Positions 49,192 through 55,338 of a stretch of DNA of 55,338 bases are shown piece after piece (the stretch's first letter is position 1; every line of letters begins with the position of its first letter). The stretch is from the NCBI GenBank assembly GCA_001304225.1, contig LJVD01000016.1, positions 1 through 55,338 on the forward strand. Reading direction: 5' to 3'. The position numbers were made by a program, and so were the translations under genes. The notes beneath the pieces were generated by a model. That model did not search any database, was not told where the DNA came from, and worked only from the letters and a program-made list of their open reading frames with translations. The stretch is from a candidate division Zixibacteria bacterium SM1_73 (GTDB lineage Bacteria; Zixibacteria; MSB-5A5; SM1-73).

Positions 49192-51622
49192 AAGTAATCA
49201 TTGACGGAAAAAAGCTGGAAGCCGACGGTCACAAAACGATATTAGAAACGGCGCGGGAAAGCGATATATTCATTCCTTCACTTTGCGATCACCCTCAACT
49301 TTTACCCTTCGGCGGGTGTCGGCTCTGTATCGTTGAAATCAAGGGACGTAAGGGGCTTGTTCCTTCATGCAGTACCTATCCCGAAGAGGGGATGGAGGTG
49401 AAGACCGATTCTGCGAATCTCCGCAGGATGAGGAAACAGATATTGGGACTCATCCTCTCAGAGCATCCTGATGCCTGTTTGATCTGTTCTGAAAAGGAAA
49501 ATTGCGACGAGTACAAATCCACTATCCGCAGATCGATAAGATAGATTTCCCCTCGGTTTACCGAGATTACGAGGTCAGGAGAGATGACCCATTCTTTGAC
49601 CGGAACTATAACCTGTGCATCCTTTGTGGACGTTGTGTCAGAGTCTGTCATGAAATCAGAGGTGCCTCCACAGTCACCTTCGTCTTCCGGGGATCCCATG
49701 CTGTAGTGGGGACTGTTTTGGATCGACCTTTACAGGAGGTTGGATGCCAGTTTTGCGGTGCATGTGTGGATGTCTGTCCCACAGGAGCTTTAACCGAAAG
49801 AGCCATTAAGTATGAGCCCTTACCCGATGACCAGGCCAAGACCATCTGCCCTCTTTGCAGTATGGGGTGCGAGTTGGACGTGATGCTGAACAAAGGACGG
49901 ATATTGAGCACTCGGCCTTCCAAAGAAGGAGCCGTTAACCTAGGGCAGGCCTGTGTCAAAGGACGTTTCGCGATCAAAGACACAGTTTATAGTTCCCAAC
50001 GAATCCTCAAACCAATGATCCGACGAAGAAAAGAACTCGAGGAGGTCTCTTGGGACGAAGCCTTGGATTTTGTGGCCCAACGGCTCAAGTCTTATAAAGG
50101 AAAAGAGATCGGTTTGATCCAGTCTCCCCAGATCTCTTGTGAAGGCAATTTTCTTGTGGAGAGATTCGCTCGAGAGGTTGTCAAGTCCCAAAATGTAGAC
50201 TTCTCAACAGGAATCTCACCCCTGGAAGCCTTTTATGAGACAGCACACAAAGACAAAGTCAAACCTCGGTTCAATTTTAAAAGAGAAGAAATCTCTGAAG
50301 CCGATGTAATCCTTCTTGCAGGATTGAATTTGGCCGTTTCCCATCCCATCCTTTGGCTGGAGGTATTGAAAGCTGTCCGGAAGGGAACAAAACTTATCAT
50401 GGTCAGCCCTGATGAGCCTCTGGGTGGTCGTCATACGACCGTGTGCCTCCGAGTGAAGCCTGGATCAGAAGCTTCGTTATTCAATTATCTCTCTAAAAGA
50501 CTTCTGAAAGATGAGCAGGCTGATGGGCGTGTGCTCGAAGGACAAGAATTTTTCACGACAGATTTGGCCAAGCTTACCGCGGCTAAGGTCGTGGAATCTA
50601 CAGGGATTGACGAAAACACGCTAAACTATGCGGCAAGGCTCCTCTCGGAAGGCAAGTCTTGTTTCATTTTCGGAATGGGATTGATCCAAGATTCCAGGAT
50701 CGAGCAGAATCTGGCAGCACTTTGGAATCTTGCCCTTCTGAACAAGGGCCGGATTATTCCTTTGGGATTGGAAACTAACAGCAGAGGCCTTTTTGAAATA
50801 AAACGGAAGTCTGGGCAAAAAACAAAACCTTTTGACCAAATCGTGCAGGAGGTCAAGGGAGGACAGATAAAAGCACTGTATTTATTCGGTCCGGTTCCAG
50901 GTAACAAGAAGTTAAAAACAGAGTTTTTGGTTGTTCAGGACAGCTACCTCAATAAGATGTCAGAGAGGGCGGATGCTGTGTTTCCGGCTGCCACTTTTGC
51001 AGAATCAGATGGAATGTTTGTCAATGTAGAGGGAAGGATGCAGAGTTTCCACAGGGTCATCGAGCCCCTCGGGGATGCAAAGCCTGATTGGTGGATTGTT
51101 TCACAACTGGCCCTTAGATGGGGGAAAAAAGATTTTTTATATAAAAAATCTTCAGATATTTTGAGAGAATTGAAAAAAGCGATTCCAGCTTTTTCCAAGG
51201 TCAGTACATCGGCTCAGAAAGGAGGGCTGCCTCGCTTTATCCAGGAATCCGATAAGGAGAAAGAGAAATTCATGCCGCTTAAATACCAAGAAAGAACTGA
51301 GCTAACCAGCAAAACGTACCCTTTCCTTCTCGGTTCGGAATACAACCTGGATTATTACAGGAGCCTTATCTTATCCGATGAAATAAAGGGATTTGAAATC
51401 ATCAGAAATCCTCGATGGTTCAAGTTGAATCCCAAAGACGCCAAGAGGTTGGATCTAGAAGATGGAGATGAGGTTGAGGTCGTCTCCCCCGTAGGAAAGA
51501 TCAAGGGAATCATCAGAAACACAGATTCTGTTCCTGAAGGCATGGTGAGATCCTGTCTTTTCTGGATCGAGGAGCCAAGTTCCAGTCCCCTTCTTCCAGT
51601 TAAAATTAAAAGAGGAAAATAA
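49188..51622 (+). pseudogene. NuoG/FdhA-like iron-sulfur molybdopterin-fold subunit, split near 49524-49533
   Basis: GGCRLCIVEIKGRKGLVPSCST, HPDACLICSEKENC in first frame; IDKIDFPSVYRDYEVRRDDPFFDRNYNLCILCGRCVRVCHEIRG...CQFCGACVDVCPTGAL...ICPLCSMGCELDV in second. Confidence 0.88.
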
Positions 51623-52455
51623 TGGCTAAGATACTAAAAAGAGAACGGCTTGTTCCAAATATTCATCTCATCGAAGTCGAAGCTCCGGAAATCGTTCGCA
51701 AATGCCGACCCGGACAGTTTGTCATCGTCATGCCTGATGATAAAGGAGAACGGATCCCGTTGACCATCGCGGATTGGGATATTCAGAAAGGTTCGATCAC
51801 TTCAATTTTTTTAGTGGTAGGAACCTCAACTCATAAGCTTGCCAATCTTCATGCGGGAGATGAAGTTCCTGTCTTTGTTGGGCCTCTAGGAAAACCCTCT
51901 GAGATCGAAAAATTCGGGACGGTACTTTGTGCTGGCGGCTGTTTTGGAATCGCTGCCATCTATCCCATAGCTCGTGCTCTGAAAGAAAAAGGCAACAAGG
52001 TCATTACCCTGCTGGATGTCAAGGCGAATTACCTCCTTTACTGGGAGGATAAACTAAGGGCGGTGAGCGACCATTTCAGCATCTCCAGCCGGGATAATTA
52101 TTATGACTGCAAAGAATACATCCCTTACTCCCTTAAGAATATTCTTAAGAAAGAAAAGAATATCGATCGAGTGGTATCCATCGGATGCACCTATCTCATG
52201 TATACCTGTGCCGAAGCAACAAGGTTGCACGAGATCAAGACCATGGTAAGCCTCAATCCGATCATGGTAGACGGTACTGGAATGTGTGGGGCGTGCCGTG
52301 TGACTGTAGGTGGCAAGACCAAATTCGCCTGCGTGGATGGACCGGATTTTGATGGTCATCTCGTTGATTGGGATGAGCTTTTCATGAGAAGAAAATCCTA
52401 TTTCGATGATGAAATCCAGTCCATGTGTTATTGGGAAAGGAAGAATTTTCCCTGA
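51622..52455 (+). CDS. NfnA/SudB-like ferredoxin-NADP reductase subunit
   Basis: GQFVIVMPDDKGERIPLTIADWD, IVSIGC..., SLNPIMVDGTGMCGACRVTVGGKTKFACVDGPDFDGHLVDWDEL. Confidence 0.93.
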   Translation: MAKILKRERLVPNIHLIEVEAPEIVRKCRPGQFVIVMPDDKGERIPLTIADWDIQKGSITSIFLVVGTSTHKLANLHAGDEVPVFVGPLGKPSEIEKFGTVLCAGGCFGIAAIYPIARALKEKGNKVITLLDVKANYLLYWEDKLRAVSDHFSISSRDNYYDCKEYIPYSLKNILKKEKNIDRVVSIGCTYLMYTCAEATRLHEIKTMVSLNPIMVDGTGMCGACRVTVGGKTKFACVDGPDFDGHLVDWDELFMRRKSYFDDEIQSMCYWERKNFP

Positions 52456-52480
52456 AAGTTAAAACAGAAAAGAGCAAAAA

Positions 52481-53986
52481 ATGGCTGAGAACAAAAAAGA
52501 AATGCCTCCAGAGCTGAAAGAAAGACTGCGGGCCGGCTTCAACCTCGATTGGCGCAAGGAGCTGCGGAAATCTCTCCCTGTCAAGGAAAGGATGAAGATC
52601 AAGCGCCAGAAAATGCCAGAGAGAAGTCCTGAAGTGCGGAACCAGGATTTTTTTGAAGTAAACAAAGGCTTAGAAGCAAGGGCAGCCGTAGAAGAAGCCA
52701 AGAGATGCCTGGATTGTGCAAATCCTCAGTGCGTAATGGGTTGTCCCGTTGGCATAGATATTCCCACCTTCGTGAAAATGGTCGAAATCGGCGACTTCGA
52801 AAAGAGTATACGCAAGATCAAGGAAACCAATGCGCTTCCTGCCATATGCGGTCGAGTCTGCCCCCAAGAGACCCAGTGCGAGGTTGTGTGCAACCTGAAA
52901 AAGGCCACGGGTACGCCGGTGGCTATAGGGAATCTAGAGCGATTCGTGGCTGATTATGAAAGGGACAAAGGGGAGATGTTTATTCCTTCCCTTCCCTCAT
53001 CAACTGGGAAAAAAGTGGCGATTATTGGCTCCGGTCCTGCCGGCCTCACTGTAGCCGGAGATTTGGCTCTCAAGGGGCATCAGTGCACGATTTACGAGGC
53101 ACTTCATGTCCCAGGCGGTGTGTTGTGGTACGGCATCCCTGAATTCAGGCTGCCCAAGAATATATTGGAAGCCGAGGTAGATTATCTTGGAAAGTTAGGT
53201 GTCGAACTGAAGACCAATTTTGTCGTGGGGTTGACAGCCACTCTCGATGATCTTCGTGAAGAAGGATATGATGCCTTTTTCGTCGGCACTGGGGCTGGAT
53301 TGCCGAATTTCATGCGGATACCAGGGGAGAATCTGATCGGAGTCTATTCGGCGAATGAATATTTAACCCGGGTCAATCTGATGAGAGCCTTTGCCTTCCC
53401 AGAGTATGATACTCCGGTCTATCTGGGGAAGAAGGCTGTTGTCCTCGGAGGCGGTAATGTGGCCATGGATTCGGTTCGGACGGCAAAACGACTTGGCGCT
53501 GTGGAATCGACAATTGTATACCGCCGCTCGAGAGTGGAAATGCCGGCAAGGATCGAAGAGGTGCATCATGCCGAGGAAGAAGGCATCGTGTTTCATTTTC
53601 TGACCACTCCTATTCGGTTCATCGGAGATGACAAGGGATGCGTCAAGGCCATGGAGTGCATCCAGATGGAACTCGGTGAACCGGATGCATCAGGCCGGCG
53701 CCGACCCATTCCTATAGAAGGCTCGGAATTCATCATGGAAACAGATCTGGTCGTGGTAGCTATTGGAAACAGTCCCAATCCTCTGATCCCCCAGACAACT
53801 CCTCAATTGAAGGTGGGAAAATGGGGAAACATCGAAGTCAATTGGGATACTATGGAGACCAGTATGAAGGGTGTCTATGCTGGAGGGGATATCATCCGTG
53901 GAGGAGCGACAGTCATTCTGGCCATGGGAGATGCCCGGATAGCTGCCAATGAAATAGACAAATACCTTCAAAACCATAAAAAATAG
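52481..53986 (+). CDS. NfnB/GltD-like NADPH-dependent oxidoreductase subunit
   Basis: CLDCANPQCVMGCPVGIDIPTFV, CGRVCPQETQCEVVC, VAIIGSGPAGLTVAGDLALKGH, VLGGGNVAMDSVRTAKRLG, GVYAGGDIIRGGATVILAMGDAR. Confidence 0.95.
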   Translation: MAENKKEMPPELKERLRAGFNLDWRKELRKSLPVKERMKIKRQKMPERSPEVRNQDFFEVNKGLEARAAVEEAKRCLDCANPQCVMGCPVGIDIPTFVKMVEIGDFEKSIRKIKETNALPAICGRVCPQETQCEVVCNLKKATGTPVAIGNLERFVADYERDKGEMFIPSLPSSTGKKVAIIGSGPAGLTVAGDLALKGHQCTIYEALHVPGGVLWYGIPEFRLPKNILEAEVDYLGKLGVELKTNFVVGLTATLDDLREEGYDAFFVGTGAGLPNFMRIPGENLIGVYSANEYLTRVNLMRAFAFPEYDTPVYLGKKAVVLGGGNVAMDSVRTAKRLGAVESTIVYRRSRVEMPARIEEVHHAEEEGIVFHFLTTPIRFIGDDKGCVKAMECIQMELGEPDASGRRRPIPIEGSEFIMETDLVVVAIGNSPNPLIPQTTPQLKVGKWGNIEVNWDTMETSMKGVYAGGDIIRGGATVILAMGDARIAANEIDKYLQNHKK

Positions 53987-54037
53987 GACATAACTCTCAA
54001 AAGCCATACATCTGGGTTGGAGATAAGGGAGGCTTAA

Positions 54038-55336
54038 ATGCCTTGGGTAGATGATTACAAAAAAAAGTTAGTGACTGCCGAAGAGGCGGTTTCGGCGATC
54101 AAGAGCCACGATCGTGTCTATATCAGTGGAAATGCAGCCACACCTTACGTGTTGATGAATGCCTTGGCTTCGAAGAAAGACGAACTGGAGGATGTCGAGC
54201 TGGTTCACGTGCTCTTGATGGGAGACGACCCCCTATCGAAGCCAGAGATGGAGGGGCATTTCCGTCACAATTCACTTTTTGTGGGTCCTGCCGACAGGCG
54301 GGCCATAAACGAGGGAAGGGCGGATTACGTCCCCATATTTCTGCATCAGATTCCCAACCTGTTCTATTCTGGGCAGATGCCGATCGATGTGGCAATGCTT
54401 CATCTTTCCCCTCCTGATGAGCATGGTTTTATGAGCTATGGCGTCGAGGTTCTGGCTTCCAAAGGAGCGGCTGAGACAGCCAAAATCGTCATCGCTCAAG
54501 TCAACGAGAAAATGCCCCGTGTCTTGGGAGATTCCTTCATCCACGTCTCCCGCGTGCACAAGATTGTCGAGATTTCAGAAGACCTCCCCCAACTGGAAAA
54601 GAAAGCTTTCACTGAGGTCGAACGCAAGATCGGACATTTCATCGCTGAACTCATCGATGATGGATCCACGCTCCAATTGGGTATCGGAGGAATACCGGAT
54701 GCAGTTTTATCGGCTCTCAAAGGAAGAAAAGATTTGGGCGTCCATACCGAGATGGTTTCCGACGGCGTGATGGAAGCCATAGAGTCAGGAATCATCACAG
54801 GAGCGAAAAAGACCTTTCATCCATACAAAGTTATTCTGACCTTTATGCTGGGGTCGAACAGACTGTATGATTTTGCCGATAATAACCCGATATTTGAAGC
54901 GCACCCTACAGATTATACGAATCATCCGTTCAAGGTCGCCCAAAACGATAACATGATCGCCATCAATTCTGCGATCGAAGTGGATATCTCTGGACAGGTG
55001 TGTTCGGATTCGATCGGAACATACATCTACAGCGGGTTTGGTGGTCAGGTGGATTTCATCCGGGGAGCTGCCCATTCAAAAGGGGGAAAACCCATAATAG
55101 CCCTTCCTTCTACAGCCAAGGGGGATGAAGTGTCCCGGATCGTTCCCTTCCTCAAAAAAGGGGCAGGAGTCGTGACAACCCGGGCGGATGTCACATACAT
55201 CGTGACAGAATATGGTGTGGCGTATCTCCACGGAAAAAATCTTCAAGAGAGAACCAAAGCACTCATCGAAATCGCCCATCCTAAGTTTAGAGATGATTTA
55301 GTCAAGGAAGCCAAGGAGCGGCACCTCCTGACCTGA
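54038..55336 (+). CDS. Acetyl-CoA hydrolase/CoA-transferase family (4-hydroxybutyrate CoA-transferase-like)
   Basis: LQLGIGGIPDAVLSAL, HTEMVSDGVMEAIESG, YIYSGFGGQVDFIRGAAHSKGGKPIIALPST, VVTTRADVTYIVTEYGVAYLHGK. Confidence 0.94.
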   Translation: MPWVDDYKKKLVTAEEAVSAIKSHDRVYISGNAATPYVLMNALASKKDELEDVELVHVLLMGDDPLSKPEMEGHFRHNSLFVGPADRRAINEGRADYVPIFLHQIPNLFYSGQMPIDVAMLHLSPPDEHGFMSYGVEVLASKGAAETAKIVIAQVNEKMPRVLGDSFIHVSRVHKIVEISEDLPQLEKKAFTEVERKIGHFIAELIDDGSTLQLGIGGIPDAVLSALKGRKDLGVHTEMVSDGVMEAIESGIITGAKKTFHPYKVILTFMLGSNRLYDFADNNPIFEAHPTDYTNHPFKVAQNDNMIAINSAIEVDISGQVCSDSIGTYIYSGFGGQVDFIRGAAHSKGGKPIIALPSTAKGDEVSRIVPFLKKGAGVVTTRADVTYIVTEYGVAYLHGKNLQERTKALIEIAHPKFRDDLVKEAKERHLLT

Positions 55337-55338
55337 GA

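Noticed and set aside
49188-51622. Selenocysteine formate dehydrogenase
   Set aside because: No in-frame TGA at the catalytic position; residues there are NVDFSTGIS, so NuoG-like is preferred
1-55338. CRISPR array, toxin-antitoxin or phage-defence locus
   Set aside because: No regularly spaced repeats, and no nuclease/TA/defence family proteins recognised besides housekeeping RmuC and TatD

Overview
55.3 kb bacterial chromosomal segment. Gene content (Oar-like TonB receptor, S55 SpoIVB-type protein, DUF885, M28 peptidase, soluble NuoEFG/Nfn-type redox operon) suggests an Acidobacteria/Aminicenantes-like heterotroph; that taxonomic call is inference only. About 40 protein genes and one tRNA-Lys(CTT) are supportable. 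No CRISPR array, rRNA, phage, transposase or classical defence system was seen.

Main observations:
(1) Several otherwise well-conserved genes (K+ channel/RCK, carboxypeptidase-regulatory-like lipoprotein, NAD-epimerase, GHMP kinase, NuoE, NuoF, NuoG) are each interrupted by one small indel or short out-of-frame deletion. The correct continuation is visible in another frame. This is either an assembly/read artefact or real ongoing decay, and needs raw reads.
(2) A ~95-aa GspG-like C-terminal module is duplicated at high DNA identity in two unrelated proteins 15 kb apart.
(3) A strong sigma-54 site and a long leader precede the TonB receptor.
(4) Near-identical sigma-70 promoter/leader blocks precede unrelated exported-protein genes.
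(5) An intergenic element has interleaved perfect inverted repeats (candidate structured RNA).
(6) There is an Ald-NuoEFG-NfnAB-CoA-transferase catabolic operon.
(7) There is a GspG-like/DUF350/transglutaminase-like cassette.

I found no convincing wholly new system. The best candidates are reported with explicit tests.
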